A stretch of DNA of 35,114 nucleotides from Candidatus Borrarchaeota archaeon. GTDB lineage: Archaea; Asgardarchaeota; Sifarchaeia; Borrarchaeales; Borrarchaeaceae. Of the stretch, positions 17,538 through 25,520 are shown piece by piece. Made by a program: the position numbers and the translations under genes. The stretch spans positions 1-35,114 of the forward strand of contig JAEOSO010000005.1 in NCBI GenBank assembly GCA_016840315.1. The letters are read 5' to 3'. The notes below the pieces were generated by a model that did not search any database, had not been told where the DNA came from, and was given only the letters and a program-made list of their open reading frames with translations. The first letter of the stretch is position 1. Each line of letters opens with the position of its first letter.

Positions 17538-17607
17538 TCACATGGGGCTGTAACGTCTTAACTGACTTATGAGGAAGTTCCTCACTGCTTCAGCGTGAGG
17601 TAGTTTA
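17538..17607. mobile_element. possible IS200/IS605-type terminal hairpin relic
   Basis: The stretch includes a 6-bp stem hairpin CCTCAC/GTGAGG (17580-17585 with 17595-17600) beside AGTTCCTCAC and GTAGTTTAC. Read on the minus strand, GTAAACTACCTCACGC resembles the left end (GTCAACTACCCCACCC) of the better-preserved element at 34.1 kb. It lies just downstream of the metallophosphoesterase stop. No transposase remnant is present. This could also be a simple terminator hairpin. Confidence 0.3.
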
Positions 17608-18561
17608 CCCTCGTGTTCCCCAAAACTTCTCAATGCCGTCTTTTGTCAAATCGATAATATATCCCCTTAGGATACCTTCACCATATTCAGAACCTGGGTT
17701 CACGAGCTGCGTTTTTCCAAGCGTCACAGCTCCAGCTGATTCGTGGATATGTCCATGAATGCCCATTAAAGGTACATTTTTAAGAAACGACTCGCGTACG
17801 GCTTTACTACCAACTGGTTCCGTGAGTTGATGCCCTGCAATTTGAATCGTCCTTAGATCTTTGGTCAGTTTTGGGGCTTCATCGAGCCGGGTGCCATATG
17901 GCGGTGTGTGAAAATTACAAAGTAATTTTGGATACTCACCTGGGTCGACCATGTCGAATAGTTTATCTATTTTTTGCGCTAATTCTTTTTCAGAACATTC
18001 TCTTGGAGAGTTCCAAGGAGTTGGGTTAACCCATTCTAAGCTTATCATTGGATGATTGTCATCGAGATAAACCACCTCGTCTAAAGGATAAATAACTCGT
18101 TCAGCCTTTCGGATGACATCATCAATTAAAAAACTATCATCGTTGCCAGGGTTCACGATAACTTTTACATGAGGTGGAACCCTATCCTCTATCAAATCCA
18201 TCCAACGTTCAAGTTCCGAAACTATTACATGATCAAACAGTTCATCTAAGGCGTGTTTATCCTTTTCAAGCTCTTCTACACCTTCCGGTGTGGTTCGATA
18301 GGGATAAGACCCACAGTACCGGATAATTTTCTCTGCCTCTTCAATCTCCTTCTCACTTTTCATATGATATTCCTTGTTGAAACTCGCTCTCCATGAACCG
18401 TCGCTTTGTTCAACAATCGGGACGATTACCTTACCTGTAGTATCGCCGCCCAATATGGCTACGTCGATCTCCTTGTAAAATTTTGTGACATTTAGAAATT
18501 TTCGCCAACACTGTTCACTTCCGTGGACATCCGTAGTAAAGAAAATCCGAGTTCTTGTCAC
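17605..18561 (-). CDS. calcineurin-like metallophosphoesterase
   Basis: 318 residues with all five metallophosphoesterase motifs: TTDVHGS (Asp11, His13), ILGGDTTGK, NPGNDDS, CNFHTPPYG and GIHGHIHES. The two-metal site should be active on phosphoester or nucleotide substrates; the family includes nucleotidases and phosphodiesterases, and the specific substrate is not readable. The start is GTG 18561, fixed by GGAGGT seven bases upstream. The insertion of about 80 mainly acidic residues between GGD and GND motifs (KSEKEIEEAEKIIRYCG) is larger than in the smallest family members. Confidence 0.88.
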   Translation of the reverse strand: MTRTRIFFTTDVHGSEQCWRKFLNVTKFYKEIDVAILGGDTTGKVIVPIVEQSDGSWRASFNKEYHMKSEKEIEEAEKIIRYCGSYPYRTTPEGVEELEKDKHALDELFDHVIVSELERWMDLIEDRVPPHVKVIVNPGNDDSFLIDDVIRKAERVIYPLDEVVYLDDNHPMISLEWVNPTPWNSPRECSEKELAQKIDKLFDMVDPGEYPKLLCNFHTPPYGTRLDEAPKLTKDLRTIQIAGHQLTEPVGSKAVRESFLKNVPLMGIHGHIHESAGAVTLGKTQLVNPGSEYGEGILRGYIIDLTKDGIEKFWGTRG

Positions 18562-18940
18562 GTCACTACCTCCATATATATGACCATATTTTATCTAATT
18601 CTCGCAATAAAACACTTTTCTTTGTAGAGGGGTACACTGCGCTTATTAATTATTTTCTGTAAACATAAACAGGAATACTTTCCCTTACTTAATCAACTGT
18701 ATGTTTTTAATGTTAGTATTCACGGTATCTTCTTGAGTACACAGTTGCACGTCTTTCGAATTCATCTACCAATAATACAATTGTATTAAAGGTTTTTCGG
18801 TATGGTGCAACAAAAGGTTAGAAATGAAACCGGGCATAAAACTAGCTTTAAGGTGTTAAGAGGTAGACTATTCTTGGTTTATTATATCGTATTTAAAATG
18901 AAAAAAAAAGAGAGAGGATTTTAATTTGTTGACGCCATCG
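18562..18940. other. 379-base intergenic stretch
   Basis: Between the APC permease end and the metallophosphoesterase start, both on the minus strand. AT-rich, with many stops in all frames. It holds the ribosome site of the phosphoesterase (near 18569-18574), presumably its promoter, and the T-run terminator of the permease at 18901-18909. I see no RNA gene or repeat in it. Confidence 0.6.
18901..18909 (-). terminator. oligo-T terminator after the APC permease
   Basis: Nine T residues in a row on the minus strand about 30 bases after the TAA of the permease, preceded by CTCTCT. Archaeal intrinsic termination commonly uses such U-tracts. Confidence 0.5.
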
Positions 18941-20569
18941 TTATTCGGGCGGTATCTCTGAGTATATAGTATCGACATCGATACCCATTTCTTGGTTCTT
19001 GTTCTGCATCCAGATCCATACTATGACCGAGAGCGTAAACCACAGCATTAACACAGGCACACCACCGGGTATTGTAGCTCCTGCACTCACTACGAGAACA
19101 TAAGTATTAGCTACAAATCCGATAAACCCTAGGATTGCCAACACGGGCGCAGGTCCTATCTTAAACGCCGCTCCCTTCTCAAAGAGGTCCTTACGCATGT
19201 ATGGTAGCATCATGGCTGTCAAGCAGCCTGCCCACATCATGATCGTGTCTAAGAACGTCTGAGTGGCAATTACTGCAAACCACGTGCCCAGAATAGGTGT
19301 AACACCCATGTCTTCACCTGTAGTCTGGAAAACTCCAAGGAGACCTAAGAACGCGGTCAGGTTTATTGCCCATACGGGAGAATGCCATCTGTCGCTTACC
19401 TCTGCGAATTTTAGTGGGAATGCACGGTCAAATGCCCATGCAAACAAAGTTCTCGAAGAGGTAATTAGGAACGGTGGTATATCGTTGGCTAACCAAATAG
19501 CGCCTGTAATTGCTATAAACACAGCAACCGCTGGATTTGAATGCATTAAAATTGCAGCAAATGTTGGCAGTAGCGCGACCACAGGAGGTGTATTCCCGTT
19601 TAGCACCACACCATTGACGTCACAGTATGTATATGACTTTATAAATACTCCAACGGAACCATACATCAAACCAGAGATTCCAATGTAATAGACTGCGATT
19701 AGGATTGTACCCATGCCAAGGCCGATGAGCATATTTCTTTTTGGGCTCTTTACTTCACCACCAATGAAGGAGGTTGCAGTATAACCAATGTAAGCCCAGA
19801 TTGCACCGACAGCCATAAATGTCATCGTAGCGCCGAAGTCAAATGGTGCCGTTCCTGCTACAGCCCCCGCAGTTATTATTTGGTCATACGACGCATAATA
19901 GAACTGAGTGCCTTGAGTTCCGAAAGGACTAGAGTTCCAAGCAGCAGCCATTGCCGCTTCGCCACCGCCCATAAAAGCACCTGCATACACGCCAATCGTG
20001 ATGAAGCTACCAATAATGGCGATAATGAACGAAGCGTTCAATACCTTGCCATATATATCGACACCCATTATCGCTAGTACCCAGAATATAACTACTATTA
20101 TAATACCGAGAACAATCCAAGCAACTGGATTGGTCGCCAAAACTGTACCAGCATTATAGGTCCCAATATTGTTAGTAGACGCACCTGCAATTTGCAAGCT
20201 AAGACCCCAGAACCACACATCCCATACCGCCAATGATCCGAAAGCAGTCGCTGTGCCAAACCACCAGCACCATGAGGCTAAGAAACCAGCATATGGTCCC
20301 AAAACTCTAGAGACCCAGACGTATGGACCACCACTTCTTGGCATAGAAGTTGCCATAAGTGCAAATGCCCATGCTGTACATACTGCTGGAATAGCTCCAA
20401 TAGCAAAACCAAGTGGAACATTTGTGCCCCATCCGGCTACGGCTACTGTTCGAACCGACTGAAAGTTAATTCCACCACCGATAACGTAGCACATAACAGT
20501 TGTCATAGCTGTAAACCAGCCAATCTCTCGGACAAGTCCGGTTGCATCACGCGCGAATGTTTTAGACAT
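18941..20569 (-). CDS. APC-superfamily amino acid/polyamine permease
   Basis: 542 residues with about 12-14 hydrophobic helices. The first helix region has VMCYVIGGGINFQSV, the Gly-rich substrate-binding element of the APC family. It is followed by MATSMPRSGGPYVWVSRVLG, the highly conserved PRSGG(P)Y/VWVSR segment after helix 2, and by GEVKSPKRNMLIG and GAIWLANDIPPFLITSSRTLFAW further on. It should import an amino acid or related amine by proton or sodium symport or by exchange; the substrate is unknown. Start ATG 20569. A TATA-like box upstream and a T-run downstream suggest a single-gene unit. Confidence 0.88.
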   Translation of the reverse strand: MSKTFARDATGLVREIGWFTAMTTVMCYVIGGGINFQSVRTVAVAGWGTNVPLGFAIGAIPAVCTAWAFALMATSMPRSGGPYVWVSRVLGPYAGFLASWCWWFGTATAFGSLAVWDVWFWGLSLQIAGASTNNIGTYNAGTVLATNPVAWIVLGIIIVVIFWVLAIMGVDIYGKVLNASFIIAIIGSFITIGVYAGAFMGGGEAAMAAAWNSSPFGTQGTQFYYASYDQIITAGAVAGTAPFDFGATMTFMAVGAIWAYIGYTATSFIGGEVKSPKRNMLIGLGMGTILIAVYYIGISGLMYGSVGVFIKSYTYCDVNGVVLNGNTPPVVALLPTFAAILMHSNPAVAVFIAITGAIWLANDIPPFLITSSRTLFAWAFDRAFPLKFAEVSDRWHSPVWAINLTAFLGLLGVFQTTGEDMGVTPILGTWFAVIATQTFLDTIMMWAGCLTAMMLPYMRKDLFEKGAAFKIGPAPVLAILGFIGFVANTYVLVVSAGATIPGGVPVLMLWFTLSVIVWIWMQNKNQEMGIDVDTIYSEIPPE

Positions 20570-21062
20570 TGTATTTTTCCAACCTTATTTTTTTTTTGTA
20601 AAATATTAGGCTCGTTTATGAATTGGCAATTACGTAAGAGTTCCTTATATAAATAGTTAATGGGAAAGCGCGTTTACAAAGCGCATTAGTCAATTTGACT
20701 TGACATTGTTTCTAATACTATGTGTCTTGAGTAAAACAAAAAACAATTCTCTTGAACAACTAAGACACACAACGTTGAGCGTACTGTCAAACAAAGATGA
20801 GGCGCCTAATAAAACGGGAATTCATTTCGTCAAAATCATACTTAGAACTGGACAATTTAATGAACTTGCGTTCAAAAAACCTCAGGAAGGTTGAGAATTC
20901 ATTAGTTTTTGTAGTTTGGCTTGATATAACAAGGGCACAAAGTCCTCTAAGGAAAGAAACAAGCAAAAGAGTCTGCTTTAAAATATTGGTGATATAGTTT
21001 TCCACAATAGATAAAAAGAGGCATCACTGTAGATAACACAAGCAAGGTGAAGGGATACCATT
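20570..21062. other. 493-base intergenic stretch between divergent genes
   Basis: Separates the APC permease (minus) from the GTPase gene (plus). Contains a near-palindromic TATA element and GCGC-rich spaced repeats around 20668-20686. Short open frames (for example 20797-20997, 66 codons, plus strand) lack a ribosome site or recognisable content, so I do not call them genes. Near the GTPase start, AAGGTGAAGGG supplies its ribosome site. Confidence 0.5.
20644..20656 (-). promoter_or_regulatory. TATA-like promoter element of the APC permease
   Basis: On the minus strand it reads ATTTATATAAGG-like sequence. It lies about 80 bases ahead of the permease ATG, so the leader would be about 50 bases. 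The motif is almost palindromic and could also work in the plus direction. Confidence 0.4.
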
Positions 21063-21785
21063 ATGAAGGTAATAATAACGGGCGCGTTTAGTTCTGGCAA
21101 ATCTACCCTTGTAAGAACGCTAACAGGTGGAGATTGCGTCAATTTAGATCGTTCTGGAACCACAGTTGCCCTCGACCATGGAACAGTAGCTGTTTTAGGG
21201 ATTCCAGCTTTTCTTTTTGGAACTCCCGGGCTTGTCCGGTTCTCAATTTTGCGTCAAATCTTATCAGAGGGAGCTGACGGTATGGTCTTCACTGTAGATT
21301 CTGCAAATCCAAATATAGAAAATTTCAATCAAATATGGAAAGAGATGCAAGAGATACAGATCGGTGCATCAGTGCCATGTGTTGTAGCAGCAAATAAGCA
21401 GGATTTACCGGATGCAAAGAGCGTGGAAGAAATAAGAGAACTTTTAGGACTTAATGGATATCCTATCATACCCATTTCAGCTAAGACAGGCGAAGGGATG
21501 ATGAGACCGCTACTCTTACTTCTGATAATGAACATTTTACGTTCGAGCCCAATGCTACGTATAGTAGAACGCATCGGAACTGAGAAAAATGCGATGGAAC
21601 AGATTTCAGAGATAATAGAATTGGGTAGATATAAAACAAAACTAAGATTGTACTGGCTTGAGTGGCGTGGACTAATTGAGGCGGATTGGAATACAGAGCG
21701 ATTTAAAGTAGTTCCAGCAGTTAAAAAAATCTTTGAAATACTTCCTAATTTGATCCGCTCATATGAAGAGATTTCATTAATGTAA
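21063..21785 (+). CDS. Ras-like (COG2229-type) GTPase with winged-helix-like C-terminus; Leu at the Gln61 position
   Basis: 240 residues. G1 is GAFSSGKST (7-15), G2 lies in LDRSGTTVALDHG, G3 in FLFGTPGLVRF, G4 is NKQD and G5 is ISAKTGEG. The LFGTPG form of G3 is characteristic of COG2229-type archaeal/bacterial GTPases. In most relatives it continues GQ-E/D-RF; here it is GLVRF, so the residue equivalent to Ras Gln61 is Leu. This change generally lowers intrinsic hydrolysis. Residues about 172-240 look like a winged helix (EIIELGRYKTKLRLYWLEWR, then GLIEADWNTERFKVVP). It may act as a switch that binds DNA or a protein; no operon partner is visible. Start ATG with AAGGTGAAGGG upstream. Confidence 0.8.
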   Translation: MKVIITGAFSSGKSTLVRTLTGGDCVNLDRSGTTVALDHGTVAVLGIPAFLFGTPGLVRFSILRQILSEGADGMVFTVDSANPNIENFNQIWKEMQEIQIGASVPCVVAANKQDLPDAKSVEEIRELLGLNGYPIIPISAKTGEGMMRPLLLLLIMNILRSSPMLRIVERIGTEKNAMEQISEIIELGRYKTKLRLYWLEWRGLIEADWNTERFKVVPAVKKIFEILPNLIRSYEEISLM

Positions 21786-21951
21786 TGCTATTTTCTTTTT
21801 CTCAAAATTCTGTGAACTATCCCCTTTTTGGAGGAGACTTCGCACCGATTAAGTTAAAAGAAACTATATTATCTAATTGTTTTTAACCCATAAGAAAACT
21901 TTATTGTAGTTGAAGATTATCCATGCACGATTTATTTTGGAGAAAGTGTTG

Positions 21952-22662
21952 ATGAAAGTAGCCATCGTGGTTCCTGCGCATAATGAAGAAGAAAATATCA
22001 AAAGACTCATATCGGACATAGATAAAGTACTGCGCTCACTAGATAGGTCTATTTCAGAAAATCAAATAATAATCGTAGATGATAACAGTGACGATAACAC
22101 AAGTATAATTCTCAGGGATTTATCAAAAGAAATGACGAATTTAACCCCAATTTATCGTAACGACGGAGTTTGCGGTGTGGGATTAACTTTACGAGAGGGT
22201 ATAAAGGCTGCCAAAAACAGTGATATTATCGTTACAATGGATAGCGACTTCTCTCATGATCCGAACGAAATCCCAAAACTGATTCAAGGAATTAAAAACG
22301 GTGCAGATCTGGTCATCGGATCGCGTTATATGAAAGGGGGAAGAGCAGATATGCCCCGCTCTCGGATTCTCATCAGTGGCTTATACAACATATTGAGTAA
22401 GATCTTCTTGCGGACTTTTATAAATGATTTAACGACGGGATTCCGTGCAGTGAGAAAGAAGGCAGTAGAAAAGATAGAACTTAATTCTGAAGGGTTTGAG
22501 ATTCATCCAGAAATCCATTTAAAAGTTTACAAAAAAGGTTTTAAAGTTATAGAAGTTCCAATTCATTATCACAGAAGAGGAGGAGGAACTTCCAAATTAA
22601 GATATTTCAAAGTGGGCCCAGGCTATCTTAAAGTGGTGTTTAAACAATTATTAAAGCAATAG
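21952..22662 (+). CDS. DPM1-like GT2 glycosyltransferase (dolichol-phosphate mannosyltransferase type)
   Basis: 237 residues from ATG 21952 with GGAGA upstream; an in-frame start at 21910 is less likely. GT-A fold motifs: VAIVVPAHNEEENI, IIIVDDNSDDNTS, TMDSDFSHDP (the metal-binding DSD of the DPM group), GADLVIGSRYMKGG and DLTTGFRAVRK. The C-terminus IEVPIHYHRRGGGTSKLRY is also typical. It should transfer mannose or another sugar from a nucleotide donor to dolichyl phosphate at the inner membrane face. No C-terminal membrane helices, as in the single-domain human DPM1. The methyltransferase gene follows 24 bases later. Confidence 0.9.
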   Translation: MKVAIVVPAHNEEENIKRLISDIDKVLRSLDRSISENQIIIVDDNSDDNTSIILRDLSKEMTNLTPIYRNDGVCGVGLTLREGIKAAKNSDIIVTMDSDFSHDPNEIPKLIQGIKNGADLVIGSRYMKGGRADMPRSRILISGLYNILSKIFLRTFINDLTTGFRAVRKKAVEKIELNSEGFEIHPEIHLKVYKKGFKVIEVPIHYHRRGGGTSKLRYFKVGPGYLKVVFKQLLKQ

Positions 22663-22686
22663 TAGTATGGTAACTGAGGATTTTTG

Positions 22687-23319
22687 ATGAGTAAAGACAC
22701 ATGGGATACTGTCTGGGAAAAACAACAAATTCGCCAATCTGCCCTTCATTCGCTTATTTATTTTTTACGGGAGCATTATTTTTCTTCTACGTTTGCACGT
22801 TTTGCCAGAAAACGAATCAAGGGTTTGATTCTAGAGGTTGGTTGTGGTACTGCGCAATGTTCACTAAAAATAATTGCAAAAGGAACAGATATAATCGGTG
22901 CTGATTTTTCCTCCTCTGCTTTGCAAGTAGCCAAGAAATATTCTGCAAGCAACAAACTCATCAAATTCGTTGTTACAGATGCATTTAACTTGCCATTTAA
23001 CGAAAACACTTTTAACGCGGTATGGAGCGTTGGTTTGCTAGAACACTTTGAGACTCCAAGCCTGGCATTAACAGAGATGAGACGTGTTGTTAAACCAGAA
23101 GGTAAGGTAATTGCAATAGTGCCTTACAAATATGGGCCTTTAGGGATGCTGAATTATGGGTTCCAAAAATTAGGGAAAGAATGGATTTGGGAAGAGGAGA
23201 CACCAATGGATCAAGACGAAATGTATAGAATTTTTGAACAGGCAGAACTAAGAAATATTAACGTCCAAAAAATGTATGACACATTCCTAATGTTCTTGGG
23301 AGCGACCGGAGAAAAATAG
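22687..23319 (+). CDS. class I SAM-dependent methyltransferase
   Basis: 210 residues. Motif I is GLILEVGCGTAQCSL, followed by IIGADFSSSALQVAKKYSAS (motif II region), FVVTDAFNLPFNENTFNAV and VGLLEHFETPSLALTEMRRV (post-motif II/III). This is the Methyltransf_11 pattern of small-molecule or lipid methyltransferases. Start ATG 22687 with GAGGAT upstream; a TTG just before it is in the same frame. Close spacing behind the DPM1-like gene suggests co-transcription and a lipid or glycan substrate (inference). A long basic/aromatic segment KYGPLGMLNYGFQKLGKEWI may contact a membrane or lipid. Confidence 0.85.
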   Translation: MSKDTWDTVWEKQQIRQSALHSLIYFLREHYFSSTFARFARKRIKGLILEVGCGTAQCSLKIIAKGTDIIGADFSSSALQVAKKYSASNKLIKFVVTDAFNLPFNENTFNAVWSVGLLEHFETPSLALTEMRRVVKPEGKVIAIVPYKYGPLGMLNYGFQKLGKEWIWEEETPMDQDEMYRIFEQAELRNINVQKMYDTFLMFLGATGEK

Positions 23320-23494
23320 TTGCCCAAAGTTTTTTTAGTTATTGGTAATGATTTAGACATAAGAGTTTAATGGAATAAATACTATCTCAATATAGTGTTC
23401 ATTTGGAAATGTATTTAAAATCCGAGCATATTCGTTGTCTAGTTTAAGAACAGCACGGAGTGTTAAGCTATTGGATGAAGAATACGAAGATTCT

Positions 23495-24010
23495 ATGCCT
23501 TGCAACATGGATCCTTTTGTTAGCTTAGAACCATATACTGTTATTTCCGATTTAATCACTCAGGCATTAAGAGAGGGAGTCCAACTTCGATGCATTCTCT
23601 GTGGAGGCAAAGTAGATACTAAAAACGTTATAGTTGTCCAGGGGCATCATGTAATTCACGAGGACTGCTTTGTTAATACAATGTGTGATAATGAAAGAGT
23701 AATTCAGGAATCAATTAAACTAGGTATCATGGGGCGCGAAGAGATCTGTAAACGACTGAAGAAATATCCAGTTCGTTATGTACTATCTAAACTCCGTTGG
23801 ACCATAAAAAAGCAGACAGGTGTTAGGTTGCCGATTCCTATTCGAGAAAGAACCTTCAAAGAGCTTCTTAAAAAGAACAGATCCATAACCGAAACAAATG
23901 AATCTGCTTTAATTGATTGGTTTAAAACAGCAAACCAACCATCACGTCTCAGAGATGACTATTCAGGTGTTGAGGATGATATGGATCCTTCATTTTCGTA
24001 TTTCACATAA
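23495..24010 (+). CDS. hypothetical protein with a treble-clef-like zinc-binding motif
   Basis: 171 residues from ATG 23495; an in-frame TTG at 23435 gives 191. A possible zinc site is built from LRCILCGGKVD (Cys-x2-Cys) and GHHVIHEDCF (His/His, Cys) about 25 residues apart, like LIM or similar treble-clef modules. The middle is basic (KRLKKYPVRYVLSKLRWTIKKQ) and the C-terminus is acidic and disordered (DDYSGVEDDMDPS). No named family recognised. A TATA-like TATTTAAAA lies at about 23412-23420; it fits a transcript start near 23440, which favours the internal ATG. Confidence 0.5.
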   Translation: MPCNMDPFVSLEPYTVISDLITQALREGVQLRCILCGGKVDTKNVIVVQGHHVIHEDCFVNTMCDNERVIQESIKLGIMGREEICKRLKKYPVRYVLSKLRWTIKKQTGVRLPIPIRERTFKELLKKNRSITETNESALIDWFKTANQPSRLRDDYSGVEDDMDPSFSYFT

Positions 24011-24118
24011 CATTAATTTATATTACTAATTTTTTAAACAATTACGGCTGTTTTTCGTTTATTTGACACCAGCTTTCAACTCGCGCTCAGAAAAGGTCAG
24101 TGAAAAAAGTTAGATTAA

Positions 24119-24127
24119 ATATTTTTT
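24119..24127 (+). promoter_or_regulatory. TATA-like element for the box C/D sRNA
   Basis: AAATATTTT-type sequence about 25-30 bases ahead of the predicted RNA 5' end at 24152. It is the right distance for an archaeal promoter. Confidence 0.35.
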
Positions 24128-24151
24128 TAAGCACTGTTTTTAATATATAAT

Positions 24152-24215
24152 GGGCAATGATGGTGCCGTCCCAATCCGAGTTAAAACTATGAGGATCTCG
24201 CGACGATCTGAGCCC
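24152..24215 (+). ncRNA. predicted box C/D sRNA
   Basis: A 64-base element with all parts in order. Terminal stem GGGC (24152-24155) pairs with GCCC (24212-24215); box C is ATGATGG (24157-24163), D' is CCGA (24176-24179), C' is ATGAGGA (24189-24195) and box D is CTGA (24208-24211). Two 12-base guide segments lie upstream of D' (24164-24175) and D (24196-24207), the length expected in archaea. The D guide is complementary to ATCGTCGCGAGA, close to the conserved 23S rRNA sequence CGUCGUGAGACAG near the peptidyl-transferase centre, which suggests a 2'-O-methylation target there. It lies in the gap between two convergent genes. Boxes C and C' each differ from RTGATGA at one base. Confidence 0.75.
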
Positions 24216-24254
24216 AATATTTTTCATCTTAGTCACGATAAATCTGATAAAAAA

Positions 24255-25496
24255 TCATTTTATTACTTCTGCAAGTATCTCTGAAAACGAATAGACTTCT
24301 TCAAAAGTATTGTATAAGGGGTGAGGGGCGACACGAATTATATTTGGCTCCCTCCAATCAACGGTTACGCGTTCTATCAACGTATTAAATAATTTCTTAC
24401 CGTTTTTGAGAGTTCGAATTGAGAGTTGGCATCCTCGCTCATTAGTTTTTGAAGGAGTAATTATCTGGTAATTTTCAGGGCCTAGTTCTTTTATCAAATA
24501 CTCTAAGTAGCCAGTCAATAACTCTCTTTTCTGATGAAAAAGAGATAGATCTTTTAACTGGTCCCAAATATCCAATGCTGCTTTTAAACTTGCCAATAGA
24601 AGTACAGGATGTGTACTAACTTGCCAACCCTCCGCTCCATATGCTGGATTAATGTCTGGTTCCATTAGGAACATGCTCTCACGTTTTCCGCCCCACCATC
24701 CCTCGAACCTATGGAGGTCTTTTTCAAAGTGGCGTTCATGTACGAAACATGCACTTATTCCGCCAGGACCGGCATTAAGATATTTATAATTGCAGAACAC
24801 CGCAAAATCTACATTCCATTTATGCAACTCAAGAGGAATATTCCCGACTGCATGAGCAAGATCGAAGCCAATTATACATCCCTTTTCATGACCTGCTTTC
24901 GTTATTGCTTCCATATCAAATGCTTGACCAGTGAGATAGTTGACTCCAGAAAAAAGAACTAAGGCGAAAGATTCATCTATTGCTTCAATAATGTCTTCCG
25001 TCCTAAGCGTTGCTTCACCAGCTTTAGCCTTAACTTCTAGCAAAGAACCATTAACATCGTAGCCATGAAAACGGATTTGGGATTTAAGGGCATATTCATC
25101 ACTTGGAAAAGTATGTTCTTCAATTAAGATTCGATAGCGTTCTGGTGTAGGACGGTAAAAACTTACTAGAAGAAGATGGAGATTAACAGTCAAAGAATTC
25201 ATTATTGAGACTTCTTCAGGTTTTGCACCTATAATTCGTGCCATGCTTTTTACTAAATCATTTGACATATCCAGCCAGTTTGATGAACCATGAAACCATC
25301 CTTCCACGCCAATTTCTTCCCATGTCTTTAAGATGGTCTCAATTTCTGTTCTTGCGGTTTTTGGTTGAATACCTAATGAGTTACCACAAAAATAAATAAC
25401 GGATTTGGGATAGTGGAACATTGTTCGATATTTAGCTAATGGATCAACCAAATCCATCTCTTTTGCAAACTCTAAACTTCGCTCAAATTCTTTCAT
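24255..25496 (-). CDS. kynU: kynureninase
   Basis: 413-residue PLP enzyme, the usual length, that cleaves kynurenine to anthranilate and alanine. Visible family features: VIYFCGNSLGIQPK near the N-terminus, EEHTFPSDEYALKSQI, VLFSGVNYLTG, GFDLAHAVGN (cofactor-binding Asp), FAVFCNYKYLNAGPGG with the Schiff-base Lys238, and FEGWWGGKRESMF. The ATG lies 24 bases after the HdrB stop, so it may be the last gene of the Hdr operon. No other tryptophan-catabolic or NAD-synthesis gene is in the window. Whether the product feeds NAD/anthranilate synthesis or handles another beta-substituted substrate is open. Confidence 0.93.
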   Translation of the reverse strand: MKEFERSLEFAKEMDLVDPLAKYRTMFHYPKSVIYFCGNSLGIQPKTARTEIETILKTWEEIGVEGWFHGSSNWLDMSNDLVKSMARIIGAKPEEVSIMNSLTVNLHLLLVSFYRPTPERYRILIEEHTFPSDEYALKSQIRFHGYDVNGSLLEVKAKAGEATLRTEDIIEAIDESFALVLFSGVNYLTGQAFDMEAITKAGHEKGCIIGFDLAHAVGNIPLELHKWNVDFAVFCNYKYLNAGPGGISACFVHERHFEKDLHRFEGWWGGKRESMFLMEPDINPAYGAEGWQVSTHPVLLLASLKAALDIWDQLKDLSLFHQKRELLTGYLEYLIKELGPENYQIITPSKTNERGCQLSIRTLKNGKKLFNTLIERVTVDWREPNIIRVAPHPLYNTFEEVYSFSEILAEVIK

Positions 25497-25520
25497 GTGC
25501 TAATCACAAATTTTGAGTTT

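Noticed and set aside
20700-20997. Short open frames between the permease and the GTPase
   Set aside because: No ribosome site, overlapping frames on both strands and no recognisable protein features.
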